A stretch of DNA of 38,380 nt, taken from contig NTHE01000071.1 of the NCBI GenBank assembly GCA_002551355.1, positions 1 through 38,380 of the forward strand, read 5' to 3'. The DNA comes from Streptomyces sp. man185. Lineage in GTDB: Bacteria; Actinomycetota; Actinomycetes; Streptomycetales; Streptomycetaceae. A program made the position numbers and the translations under genes. Of this stretch, positions 31,208 through 38,380 are shown piece after piece. The notes beneath the pieces are model-generated. The model saw only the letters and a program-made list of their open reading frames with translations. It was not told where the DNA came from and did not search any database. Positions within the stretch are counted from its first letter, which is position 1, and each line of letters starts with the position of its first letter.

Positions 31208-33192
31208 TGGCCACCGCCCAGGCCGCCTCGGCCCGCCCCGCCGCCGAGGGCGCGCGCCGGGGGCCGCTGGCCGCCCTCCGCGACCGCCCCGCCGCCGCGA
31301 AGCTCCTGCTGCTCGCGCTCGTCGCCGCCGTCGTCGTGCCCGTCGTGCACGGCCGCTGGGGCGGCGGAATCTGGCCCGACGCGCTGACCGCCGACCTCTC
31401 CGCCCCGCTCGGCGAGGTCACGGACTGGATCGTCTCCAACCGCGACAGCCACCCGCTCTTCCTCTACTTCTTCGGCCACATCAGCAACGCCGTCGTGCTC
31501 TCCGTGCGCGGCGTCTACCTGGTCCTCCTGGCCCTCGGCTGGGCCGGCGTCACCGTGTTCGCCGCCGCCGTCGCCTGGCGCGTCGCGGGGATCCGCCTCG
31601 CGCTCACGGCGGCCGTGTCGTTCCTGCTCTGCGGGCTGCTGGGCATGTGGGTGCCGACCATGCAGACGCTCGCGCTGATGATCGTCGCCGTCCTCGCCTC
31701 CGTCGTGCTGGGGCTGCTGCTCGGCCTCGCGGCCGGTCTGTCGGACCGGGTGTTCCGCATCCTGCGCCCGGTGCTCGACACCATGCAGGTGCTGCCCGCC
31801 TTCGCGTATCTGCTGCCGGTGGTGCTGGTGTTCGGCATCGGCGTCCCCGGAGCCGTCCTCGCCACCGTCGTGTACGCGGCTCCGCCGATGGCCCGGCTCA
31901 CCGCGCTCGGCCTGCGCGGCGCGGACGCCGGCGTCATGGAGGCCGTCGCCTCGCTCGGCGCGACCGGTCGGCAGCGGCTGCTGAGCGCCCGGCTCCCGCT
32001 GGCCCGCAAGGAACTCCTCCTCGGCCTCAACCAGACCATCATGATGGCGCTCTCCATGGCCGTCATCGCCTCCGTGATCGGTGCGGGCGGCCTCGGCGAC
32101 CGGGTCTACCAGGCCCTGTCCTCCGTGGACGTCGGCGCCGCGCTCGCCGCGGGCATCCCGATCGTGCTGCTGGCCGTCGTGCTGGACCGTACGACGGAGG
32201 CGGCCGGCCGCCGCATCGGCGCCGAGCCCACCGGCCCGGCCCTGCTGCGCGGCCTGCGCGGCTGGTCCCTGGCCGCCGTGATCACCGCGGCCGTCGCCGT
32301 CGTCGGACGGGCCACCGACGGCCAGGTCTGGCCCGACGACATGACCGTGGCCATCGCCGGACCGGTCAACACCGCCAAGGACTGGATGGTCGACCACCTC
32401 TACACCGGGGTTCCCGTCGTCGGCGGCACCGCCGACCTCGCCTCCCACTTCACCAGCGGCGTCCTCAACCCGCTGCGCAGCGGGCTCACCGGCCTGCCCT
32501 GGTGGTCGGTGCTGCTGATCGTCGCCGCCCTCGCCTGGACCATCGGCACCTGGCGCACCGCCGCCACCGCGGTCCTCGCCATGGCCGCGATCGGCGTGCT
32601 CGGTGTGTGGGAGCCCTCGATGGACACCCTCAGCCAGGTACTCGCCGCCGTCGCCGTCACCCTGGTCATCGGCTTCGGCGTCGCCGTCGGCGCGGCCCGC
32701 AGCGAGCGCCTGGAGAAGCTGCTGCGACCGGTGCTGGACGTCTTCCAGACCATGCCGCAGTTCGTCTACCTGATCCCTGTCGTCGCCCTCTTCGGCGTCG
32801 GCCGCGCCCCCGCCGCCGCTGCCGCGGTCGTCTACGCGCTGCCCGCCGTCATCCGCATCACCACCCAGGGGCTGCGCGGCGTCGACCCGGCGGCGATGGA
32901 GTGCGCCCGCTCGCTCGGCGCGACCCCGGGCCAGCAACTGCGCCAGGTCCAGATCCCGCTGGCCAGGCCCTCCCTGCTGCTCGCCGTCAACCAGGCGGTC
33001 GTCCTGGTCCTCGCCGTCGTCATCATCGGCGGACTCGTCGGATCGGGCGCACTCGGTTACGAGGTCGTCCTCGGCCTCGCCCAGGGCGACCTGGCCACCG
33101 GCCTCGTCGCCGGAGCGGCGATCGTCTGCCTCGGCCTGATGCTCGACCGGGTCACCCAGCCCACCACCCGCCGCCAGCGACAGGAGAGCTGA
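31207..33192 (+). CDS. Duplicated ProW-ProW glycine betaine ABC permease fusion
   Basis: The 661-residue membrane protein consists of two homologous permease halves. Each half starts with a periplasm-facing region, carries a set of membrane helices and contains the coupling (EAA-type) loop: GLRGADAGVMEAVASLGATGRQ in the first half and GLRGVDPAAMECARSLGATPGQ in the second. The DNA thus encodes a whole heterodimer-like channel in one chain, where ProW normally forms a homodimer. The start ATG 31207 overlaps the ATPase stop by one base; an upstream frame inside the ATPase gene is not used. The stop is one base before the binding-protein ATG. Choline or betaine specificity comes from context. Confidence 0.9.
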   Translation: MATAQAASARPAAEGARRGPLAALRDRPAAAKLLLLALVAAVVVPVVHGRWGGGIWPDALTADLSAPLGEVTDWIVSNRDSHPLFLYFFGHISNAVVLSVRGVYLVLLALGWAGVTVFAAAVAWRVAGIRLALTAAVSFLLCGLLGMWVPTMQTLALMIVAVLASVVLGLLLGLAAGLSDRVFRILRPVLDTMQVLPAFAYLLPVVLVFGIGVPGAVLATVVYAAPPMARLTALGLRGADAGVMEAVASLGATGRQRLLSARLPLARKELLLGLNQTIMMALSMAVIASVIGAGGLGDRVYQALSSVDVGAALAAGIPIVLLAVVLDRTTEAAGRRIGAEPTGPALLRGLRGWSLAAVITAAVAVVGRATDGQVWPDDMTVAIAGPVNTAKDWMVDHLYTGVPVVGGTADLASHFTSGVLNPLRSGLTGLPWWSVLLIVAALAWTIGTWRTAATAVLAMAAIGVLGVWEPSMDTLSQVLAAVAVTLVIGFGVAVGAARSERLEKLLRPVLDVFQTMPQFVYLIPVVALFGVGRAPAAAAAVVYALPAVIRITTQGLRGVDPAAMECARSLGATPGQQLRQVQIPLARPSLLLAVNQAVVLVLAVVIIGGLVGSGALGYEVVLGLAQGDLATGLVAGAAIVCLGLMLDRVTQPTTRRQRQES

Positions 33193-33193
33193 G

Positions 33194-34168
33194 ATGAACC
33201 GCTCCCGCACCCGCCTGCTCGTGGCGCTCGCCTCGGCCGGGGCCCTGCTCGCCACGGCCGGCTGCGGCGCCGCCGACATGACCAAGCAGGCGTCCCCGTT
33301 CGCGGCCCCCGCCGGGGTCAAGACGGTCACCCTCTCGGTCCAGTCCTGGGTCGGCGCCCAGGCGAACGTCGCTGTGGCAGAGCAGCTCCTCAAGGACGAG
33401 CTCGGCTACCGCGTCGACCTCGTCCAGACCGACGAGGTCCCCGCCTGGGACGCCCTCAGCCAGGGCCGCGTCGACGCGATCCTGGAGGACTGGGGACACC
33501 CGGACCAGGAGAAGCTGTACATCGACGAGAAGAAGACCATCGTCCGGGGCGGCGACCTCGGCGTCACCGGGCACATCGGCTGGTACGTGCCGAAGTACTG
33601 GGCGGACGAGAACCCGGACGTCACGGACTGGAAGAACCTCAACAAGTACGCGGACGAGCTGAAGACCGCCGAGAGCGGCGGCAAGGGCCAGCTGATGGAC
33701 GGCTCGCCGTCCTACGTCACCAACGACGTGGCCCTGGTGAAGAACCTGGACCTGGACTACAAGGTGGTCTTCGCCGGCTCCGAGGCGGCGCAGATCACCC
33801 AGATCCAGCAGTTCGCCAAGGAGAAGAAGCCCTTCCTCAGCTACTGGTACCAGCCGCAGTGGCTGTTTAACGAGGTGCCGATGGTCGAGGTGAAGCTCCC
33901 CGAGTACACGGACCAGTGCGCCGCCAAGGACCCGGCGGACATCGACTGTGCGTACCCGACGACGCCGCTGCAGAAGTTCCTCAACGCCGACTTCGCCGAG
34001 CGCGGCGGGGACGCGTCCGCGTTCCTGAAGAAGTTCCACTGGTCGGAGAAGGACCAGAACGAGGTGTCCGAGATGATCGCCTCGCAGAAGCTCACGCCCC
34101 AGGAGGCGGCGAAGCGCTGGATCGAGCGTCACCCGGACGTCTGGAAGAAGTGGCTGCCCAAGGGCTGA
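33194..34168 (+). CDS. Glycine betaine/choline-binding lipoprotein (ProX/OpuAC type)
   Basis: This 324-residue binding protein has the lipobox ATAGC with Cys24. The mature part follows the OpuAC fold: VTLSVQSWVGAQANVAVAEQLL, a DAILEDWGHPD segment, and GHIGWYVPKYW, PFLSYWYQPQWLF with several Trp/Tyr residues that could form the aromatic cage for quaternary ammonium groups. AGGAGA lies seven bases before the ATG. It ends the betaine operon; a 50-bp palindrome lies 33 bp downstream. The ligand could be betaine, choline or both; choline import would feed the two enzymes upstream. Confidence 0.92.
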   Translation: MNRSRTRLLVALASAGALLATAGCGAADMTKQASPFAAPAGVKTVTLSVQSWVGAQANVAVAEQLLKDELGYRVDLVQTDEVPAWDALSQGRVDAILEDWGHPDQEKLYIDEKKTIVRGGDLGVTGHIGWYVPKYWADENPDVTDWKNLNKYADELKTAESGGKGQLMDGSPSYVTNDVALVKNLDLDYKVVFAGSEAAQITQIQQFAKEKKPFLSYWYQPQWLFNEVPMVEVKLPEYTDQCAAKDPADIDCAYPTTPLQKFLNADFAERGGDASAFLKKFHWSEKDQNEVSEMIASQKLTPQEAAKRWIERHPDVWKKWLPKG

Positions 34169-34201
34169 CCGTCCGGCGCCCGGCGCCCGGCCCGTCCTGA
34201 G

Positions 34202-34251
34202 AAGCCTCCGGTGCCCGGCCCCTCTCGAGAGGGGCCGGGCACCGGAGGCTT
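34202..34251. terminator. 50-bp perfect palindrome, bidirectional terminator
   Basis: AAGCCTCCGGTGCCCGGCCC... (34202-34226) is the exact reverse complement of 34227-34251, giving 25 uninterrupted base pairs centred on CTCTC/GAGAG without a spacer. On the plus strand it is followed by TTTTC; on the minus strand its outer AA gives TT followed by C. It separates the betaine operon from the convergent P450 gene (stop at 34265) and probably ends both transcripts. Confidence 0.92.
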
Positions 34252-34264
34252 TTCGGCCGTCCCG

Positions 34265-35632
34265 CTACCGTGCCCGGACCGTCGCCAGGACGTCCCGGTC
34301 CGGCTGGAGTGTCAGGCCCGTCGCCGGCGTGATCTCGCCCGGGTCGACGTCCAGCGTGAAGCGGCGGGCCAGCACGGCCAGGAGAAGGACGGCCTCCACC
34401 ATCGCGAAGCGCGTACCGATGCAGACCCGGGGCCCGCCGCCGAACGGGAACCACGCGTACTCCGGGATCTCGTCGCCGCCCTCCGCGTCCCAGCGCTCCG
34501 GCCGGAACTCCTCCGGCTCGGGAAACCACCGCGCGTCGCGGTGCGTGGCCCACTGGCTGCTCCACACCCGGGTCCCCTCCTCGATGGGCAGGCCCCCGAT
34601 CGTCGCCCCCTCCTTCGCGACGCCGGTGATCAGCCAGACCGCCGGGTACAGCCGCAGGGCCTCCTTCACCACGGCCTGGGCGTACGTCAGGTGGGCGTAG
34701 TCCTCGAAGCCGGGCTCCCGGTCGCCGAGCAACCGGTCCAGCTCCTCGGCGAGCGCGCCGCGGACCCGGGGGTTGCGGGCGAGCAGATACCACGCCCACA
34801 CCAGCGTCGTGCTCGTCGTCTCGTGACCGCCGATGTACAGCGTGACCGCCTCGTCGCGGATCTCGTCGTCGCTGAGGTGCGTCCCGCTCTCGTCGACGGC
34901 GGTGAGCAACCGGCTGAGCAGATCCGGGCGTTCCTTCTTGCCGTCCCGGTGCCGGGCGACGACCCGGCCCACCTCGGCGTCGATGACGGCGGCGGCCTTC
35001 TTGATGCGCGCCCGGCCCGGTGTCGGCACCCAGTCGGGGAGCAGCGCGCCGAGCCCGGCGAACTCCTTGCCGATCTCCATCTGGGCGACGTCCATCGCCC
35101 GGCCCATCGCCTCGGAGTCCGCCGGGGTGTCCACCCCGAAGATCGTGCGCACGGCGATCTTCTGCGTCAGCGCGGCCATCTCCCGCTTGACGTCGACCCG
35201 TTGGCCGTCCGACCAGCGGTCCGCCAGCTCCACCGCGCAGTCGGCCATCGTGGCCGCGTACGACTTCACCTGCTTGGGCCGCACCGAGGGCTGCACCAGC
35301 GAGCGCCTTCGCCGCCAGTCCCGGCCCCGCGCCACGATCATCCCGTTTCCAAGCACCGTGCGGAACGCGATACCGAGCTTCGGCTGGTCGAAGGTGTGCT
35401 CCGTCTCGATGAGCAACTCGCCTATGCAGTCGGGGTCGGCGAGGAAGACGCACCGGTTGCGGCCGAACCGCCAGCGCACCATGTCCCCGCGCCCGCGCAG
35501 GAGTTCGAAGAAGGCGAGCGGGTCCTTCCCGAACTGCGGCAGATTCCCCACCAACGGCAGCCCCTTGGGCCCCGGGGTGAACGCATGGCCGCGAGGCGGG
35601 GTGTCGAGCGCCGGGCCGGTCTGCGTGGACAT
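34265..35632 (-). CDS. Cytochrome P450, stand-alone
   Basis: This 455-residue P450 carries a Pro-rich N-terminus (GPKGLPLVGNLPQFGKDPL), I-helix GGHETT (268-273), ExxR at E324-R327 (EALR), PERF-region FRPERW and the heme loop FPFGGGPRVCIG with Cys404. The extended wording around the PERF and heme regions resembles eukaryote-like (CYP4-type) bacterial P450s such as terpene oxidases rather than the usual short CYP105/107 types. I found no terpene synthase next to it to support that role. The start ATG 35632 has GGAG upstream; an in-frame extension of 28 residues is Arg/Pro-rich and unlikely. No membrane anchor is apparent. Substrate unknown. Confidence 0.92.
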   Translation of the reverse strand: MSTQTGPALDTPPRGHAFTPGPKGLPLVGNLPQFGKDPLAFFELLRGRGDMVRWRFGRNRCVFLADPDCIGELLIETEHTFDQPKLGIAFRTVLGNGMIVARGRDWRRRRSLVQPSVRPKQVKSYAATMADCAVELADRWSDGQRVDVKREMAALTQKIAVRTIFGVDTPADSEAMGRAMDVAQMEIGKEFAGLGALLPDWVPTPGRARIKKAAAVIDAEVGRVVARHRDGKKERPDLLSRLLTAVDESGTHLSDDEIRDEAVTLYIGGHETTSTTLVWAWYLLARNPRVRGALAEELDRLLGDREPGFEDYAHLTYAQAVVKEALRLYPAVWLITGVAKEGATIGGLPIEEGTRVWSSQWATHRDARWFPEPEEFRPERWDAEGGDEIPEYAWFPFGGGPRVCIGTRFAMVEAVLLLAVLARRFTLDVDPGEITPATGLTLQPDRDVLATVRAR

Positions 35633-35968
35633 CGAAGGACTCCGCTCCCTGGGACGCGCCCCTGCCGGCGCGCAACCGTTCGAGCCCCATCGAACAGGAT
35701 GAGGGCGGCACTCCACCAGGGCATCGGCGGGGCGTGGCCGGAAGCCGTCATCAGCCCTACGGAGTCAGCGAGTTGTCGCCTCCTGCGCGACACCGCGCAC
35801 CTCTGCGTGCGCACTGCGCCGGACGCACGGGGCCGGTGCCTCGCCCGGCAGGCGGCGCACGCGGCGACCGCGCACGCCCTCACGGCCGGGCCTGCTGCCG
35901 CAGTGGCGGGCCCGGCGGCCGGCCTCCCGCCGGGGCGCGCGGGGGCTGGGATACCGGGAAACGGGCCG
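35633..35968. other. Spacer between P450 gene and frameshifted gene
   Basis: No gene is apparent in these 336 bp. They should contain the minus-strand P450 promoter, though no clear -35/-10 pair was seen. A hairpin CCCGGCGG-ccggcctc-CCGCCGGG at 35911-35934 lies 35 bp after the stop of the neighbouring minus-strand gene. Confidence 0.5.
35911..35934 (-). terminator. Terminator-like hairpin after the frameshifted gene
   Basis: CCCGGCGG (35911-35918) and CCGCCGGG (35927-35934) form a perfect 8-bp stem with an 8-base loop. It is located 35 bp beyond the inferred stop at 35969 on the minus strand. Its position supports 35969, not the continuing out-of-phase frame, as the original gene end. Confidence 0.55.
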
Positions 35969-36440
35969 TCAGCCGAGCGTACGGCCGGCCTGAGCCCGTA
36001 CCGAGCCCTCCTCGCGCACCGCTCCTTCCGCTGCTGCTCCGTGTGCGCCGCCGGGCCGGGGCACCACGACGATCTGGACGTCGTCCTCGTACACGACCCT
36101 GCCGGGATCGGTCGACTCCAGCCGCTCGCACGGCACCCCGTGCGCGGCCAGCAGCGCGAGATAGCCCGGGATCTCGGTGGCGCAGATGGGTCGCCGACGT
36201 CTTGAACCAGGCGACGGCCCCCGGATTCACCGCGGGGTCGTACACCGCCGGATCGACGAGCGAGGGGTTGGTGTAGGCGGCGTCGTACCAGTCGTTGCCG
36301 GCTCGCCAGAAGCGGTGCTGCTCCGCGGTCAGACGGCCCTCCCGCGCCAGTCCGTTGGCCAGGCCGAAGATCCCGGTGAAGACGCCCCGCCGATCGCGCT
36401 CGGTGCTCTGGAACCGTACGTACGTCGTCGTCGCGCTCAT
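35969..36440 (-). pseudogene. Conserved-looking hypothetical gene with a single-base frameshift
   Basis: ATG 36440 follows GGAGGAG and opens a protein-like frame (MSATTTYVRFQSTERDRRG... to VAWFKTSAT, residue 84). After the C-run at 36188-36190 this frame turns into Arg-rich nonsense, whereas the frame one base away continues sensibly: ICATEIPGYLALLAAHG, VPCERLESTDPGRVVYEDD, VQIVVVPRPGG, ending at TGA 35969. Removing one C would give a protein of about 156 residues. Either the gene is inactivated, a sequencing error is present, or frameshifting occurs. I do not recognise the family; there is no signal peptide or membrane segment. The uncorrected frame would run on to 35880 as 186 residues. Confidence 0.72.
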
Positions 36441-36501
36441 CCCGTCTCCTCCGCCGCGCCCGGTGAAGGAGCCAGCGTAGGTGCAGGTCCGGCCGTACGG
36501 G

Positions 36502-38082
36502 TCAGAGGCCGACGATCAGCTGGATGCAGACGATCTTGACCAGGATGGCGAGCGCGAACAGCGTCGAGTAGCCGTTGTTGATCCGGCTGTCGCTCGCCCG
36601 GCTGTTGGCGTACGCCAGGATCGCCGGGTTGCCGACATAGCCCGACAGCAGCCCCATGGTCCGCTCCCTGCTCTGCCCCAGCGCCTTCGCGACCAGGACC
36701 ATCAGGGTGTAGCTGACGACCGCGCCGATCGCCAGGACCGCCACCAGCTTCAGCCCGAACAGCGAGAAGGCGTTCTCGCGGAACGCGTAGCCCGAGGTGA
36801 GCCCCACGACGGCGAGAAAGAGCAGCAGCCCGATCTGGCGCAGGGTCAGGTTGGCCCGGGTCGGCAGGGTCCAGACGAGAGGTCCGGTGCGCCGCTGCCG
36901 GCCGAGGAGCATGCCCATCACCAGCGGCCCGGCCCCCGTTCCCAGGGCGAGCGTGGTGGACCCCAGGGTGAGGGAGGGAATGCCGATGAGGAAGCCCAGC
37001 GCGAGACCGAGGCCCAGACTGACCGCGCTGACCTCGCTCACCTTCGCCTCGGTGTCCCCGAGGTACGTGGTGACCTCGCTCGTCCGCTCGCGCGGCATGA
37101 CCACTCGCACCCGGTCATCCAGCTGGAGCAGCAGACCGTCGTGGGCGAGCATGTCGAAGTCGCCGCGCCGCACCCGGCTGACGAGGGCCCCGTACTTCTC
37201 GCCGAGTCCGAGCTCGGCGACCGTGCGCCCGGCCAGGTCCGGGTTGGTGAGCAGGACCCGCCGGTAGTCCACCGCACTGCGGTCGTCCAGCAGATGGCTC
37301 GGCGCGAGAGCCCCGAGCGCGTCCGTCGCCGCCCGTACGTCGTCCTCGCCGCCGACCAGGACGACCTGATCGCCGGGGGAGAGTCGGTCCAGTTCCCGGG
37401 CGACCCGGGTGGCGCCGGCGGCGGGACGGTACTCACTGGCCAGCACCCGGTGCGCGGCGGCGCCGGGAACGTCCGCCCAGCGCAGGTCCCGGGCCACCTG
37501 GACCGTACGGGTGACGAGTGTGGACGGCAGCCCCGAGTCCGGGTCCCGGCGGGCGGCCCAGCGGCGGCGGGCCGCGATCGCCGAGACGAACAGGATCGTG
37601 ATGACGACGGCGAGCGGGTAGCCGATCGCGTAGCCCACGGCGGGCTGCGTCGGGTCCTCGGAGGCCTCCTGGGCGGCGGCGAGGCCAGGGGTGGTGGTCC
37701 CGATGCCCGCGTAGCCGCCCGCGAGGAACGGCCCGTCGATGCCGAACCCGCTGTGCCCGACGTATCCGACCACTGCCGCGGTGACCGCCAGGGCCACCAC
37801 GGATCCGGCCATCACGGGAAGCTGGCCGCGCAGTTCACGGAAGAACGCGGGGCCCGACTCCAGGCCGACGGTGTACACGTACAGCGCCAGGCCCAGCGCG
37901 GAGACCCCGGCCGGTACGGCGGCGGCGATGTCCTCGTCCAGGGCCCCGACGAGGAGGCCGGCGAACAGGACCCCTGCCGCGCCGAGCCGGACCGGGCCGA
38001 GACGCGCCATGCCGAGCAGCGAGCCGACCGTGATCACGGCGAACACCGCCACCCACGGGTTGTCCGCGAAGAACTGCCACAC
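36502..38082 (-). CDS. AspT/YidE-type transporter with TrkA-C-like domains
   Basis: This 526-residue membrane protein has two blocks of hydrophobic helices (about 1-175 and 355-526) around a soluble centre (about 190-350). The centre resembles two RCK/TrkA-C modules (RVARELDRLSPGDQVVLVGGEDDV; VSRVRRGDFDMLAHDGLLLQLDDRVRVVMP). This is the architecture of aspartate:alanine exchanger family transporters. Glycine-rich helix sequences such as GGYAGIGTTTPGLAAAQ and LLSGYVGNPAILAYAN are typical of the family. The GTG start at 38082 follows GGGGAGG. A strong hairpin sits just upstream of that ribosome-binding site. The cargo is not predictable; amino-acid exchange or anion transport are both possible. 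Confidence 0.9.
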   Translation of the reverse strand: MWQFFADNPWVAVFAVITVGSLLGMARLGPVRLGAAGVLFAGLLVGALDEDIAAAVPAGVSALGLALYVYTVGLESGPAFFRELRGQLPVMAGSVVALAVTAAVVGYVGHSGFGIDGPFLAGGYAGIGTTTPGLAAAQEASEDPTQPAVGYAIGYPLAVVITILFVSAIAARRRWAARRDPDSGLPSTLVTRTVQVARDLRWADVPGAAAHRVLASEYRPAAGATRVARELDRLSPGDQVVLVGGEDDVRAATDALGALAPSHLLDDRSAVDYRRVLLTNPDLAGRTVAELGLGEKYGALVSRVRRGDFDMLAHDGLLLQLDDRVRVVMPRERTSEVTTYLGDTEAKVSEVSAVSLGLGLALGFLIGIPSLTLGSTTLALGTGAGPLVMGMLLGRQRRTGPLVWTLPTRANLTLRQIGLLLFLAVVGLTSGYAFRENAFSLFGLKLVAVLAIGAVVSYTLMVLVAKALGQSRERTMGLLSGYVGNPAILAYANSRASDSRINNGYSTLFALAILVKIVCIQLIVGL

Positions 38083-38097
38083 CGGCCGTGCCTCCCC

Positions 38098-38143
38098 GAC
38101 CTCGAAGATCCGCCCCTCGTCGGGGGCCAGGATCTTCGAGGTC
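38098..38143 (-). promoter_or_regulatory. Long leader hairpin next to the transporter ribosome-binding site
   Basis: GACCTCGAAGATCC (38098-38111) pairs perfectly with GGATCTTCGAGGTC (38130-38143), and the inner GCCCC/GGGGC extends the stem around TCGTC. It lies between the stop of the upstream gene (38183) and the transporter start, ending directly at the Shine-Dalgarno (minus-strand GGGGAGG, 38091-38097). It may be a terminator of the upstream gene, an operator, or a translation-control element. Confidence 0.7.
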
Positions 38144-38182
38144 CGGGGCGGCCGCCACTCGGCGGACTGGCCGGTGGGACCG

Positions 38183-38380
38183 TCAGACGCCGTGCGGCGC
38201 CCCGGCCGGCCGGCCCCGGCCCCGCGTCAGCGAGTAGCCGAACACGGCCGCCAGCGCGGCGAGCACGCCGCCGCCCACGGTCCACAGCCAGCGGTCGGTC
38301 CACCGGCCCGAGGCCCAGCCGTCCTCCGGCTCACCGGCGGCGACGGTCCGCGGCGCGGTCGAAGCGCCCGCGTCGCCCCT
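38183..38380 (-). CDS. 3' end of a membrane-anchored protein (partial)
   Basis: The last 65 codons of a minus-strand gene are present; its start lies beyond the window. The visible part is a Gly/Glu/Trp-rich stretch (GEPEDGWASGRWTDRWLW), one hydrophobic helix (TVGGGVLAALAAVFGYSL) and a short basic tail (TRGRGRPAGAPHGV). Codon usage is typical of the region. This looks like a C-terminal tail anchor of an exported or surface protein. No LPxTG-like box is visible before the helix. The family cannot be judged from this fragment. Confidence 0.7.
   Translation of the reverse strand, partial: RGDAGASTAPRTVAAGEPEDGWASGRWTDRWLWTVGGGVLAALAAVFGYSLTRGRGRPAGAPHGV

Noticed and set aside
30868..33393. 841-codon minus-strand open frame over the betaine permease
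   Set aside because: Same reason: an antisense frame created by biased codons, with Gly/Asp/Arg/Glu-rich nonsense sequence.

Overview
The window has the hallmarks of a Streptomyces (or close relative) chromosome. Base composition is very high in GC, with G or C at nearly all third codon positions. GTG starts are common, genes overlap by 1-11 bp, and there are lipoprotein signals, several cytochromes P450, two-component systems and a class F-type sortase. Protein-like open frames on the strand opposite many genes are a by-product of this composition. I saw no integrase, transposase, CRISPR array or conjugation gene, so the window reads as chromosomal core/conditional content rather than a mobile island.

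Layout. (1) 1-530: tRNA-Leu(GAG) with encoded CCA and a terminator, then a small four-helix membrane protein on the minus strand. (2) 900-7010: a complete ribose operon: LacI-type regulator behind two operator-like boxes, ABC ATPase, a fused permease/substrate-binding protein, ribokinase and ribose pyranase, closed by a bidirectional hairpin. (3) 6995-12551: an envelope-themed block. A FemAB-type aminoacyltransferase, response regulator, sensor kinase and lipoprotein run leftwards (the last three overlapping, AfsQ/Cse-like); an L,D-transpeptidase lipoprotein runs divergently. (4) 12764-16875: a three-gene cassette of an unrecognised protein with a 9-bp repeat array at its start, a MoxR-like AAA+ ATPase and an HExxH/VWA-like protein. 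(5) 16990-20307, minus strand: N-formylglutamate amidohydrolase family protein, secreted sphingomyelinase-like phosphodiesterase, a sortase with a lipobox, and a secreted repeat protein. (6) 20432-23204: a second two-component system. (7) 23517-26068: a P450 pair; the first lacks the ExxR arginine, as in CYP157, and the second is CYP154-like. Then comes about 0.75 kb without a clear gene.

(8) 26815-34168: a glycine-betaine operon. A betaine aldehyde dehydrogenase and a choline-oxidase-type GMC enzyme make betaine from choline. A ProV-like ATPase, a ProW-ProW fused permease and a ProX-like lipoprotein import betaine or choline. (9) 34202-34251: a 50-bp perfect palindrome between the betaine operon and a convergent, stand-alone P450. 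(10) 35969-38380, minus strand: a frameshifted conserved gene, an AspT/YidE-type transporter preceded by a strong hairpin, and the 3' end of a gene running off the window.

The clearest points of interest are the domain fusions in both importers, the covalent-flavin choline-oxidase signature, the P450 pair with a degenerate K-helix, the uncharacterised MoxR/VWA cassette, the sortase neighbourhood without a normal sorting signal, and several in-gene tandem repeats. All names rest on motif recognition by eye; no database search was run.
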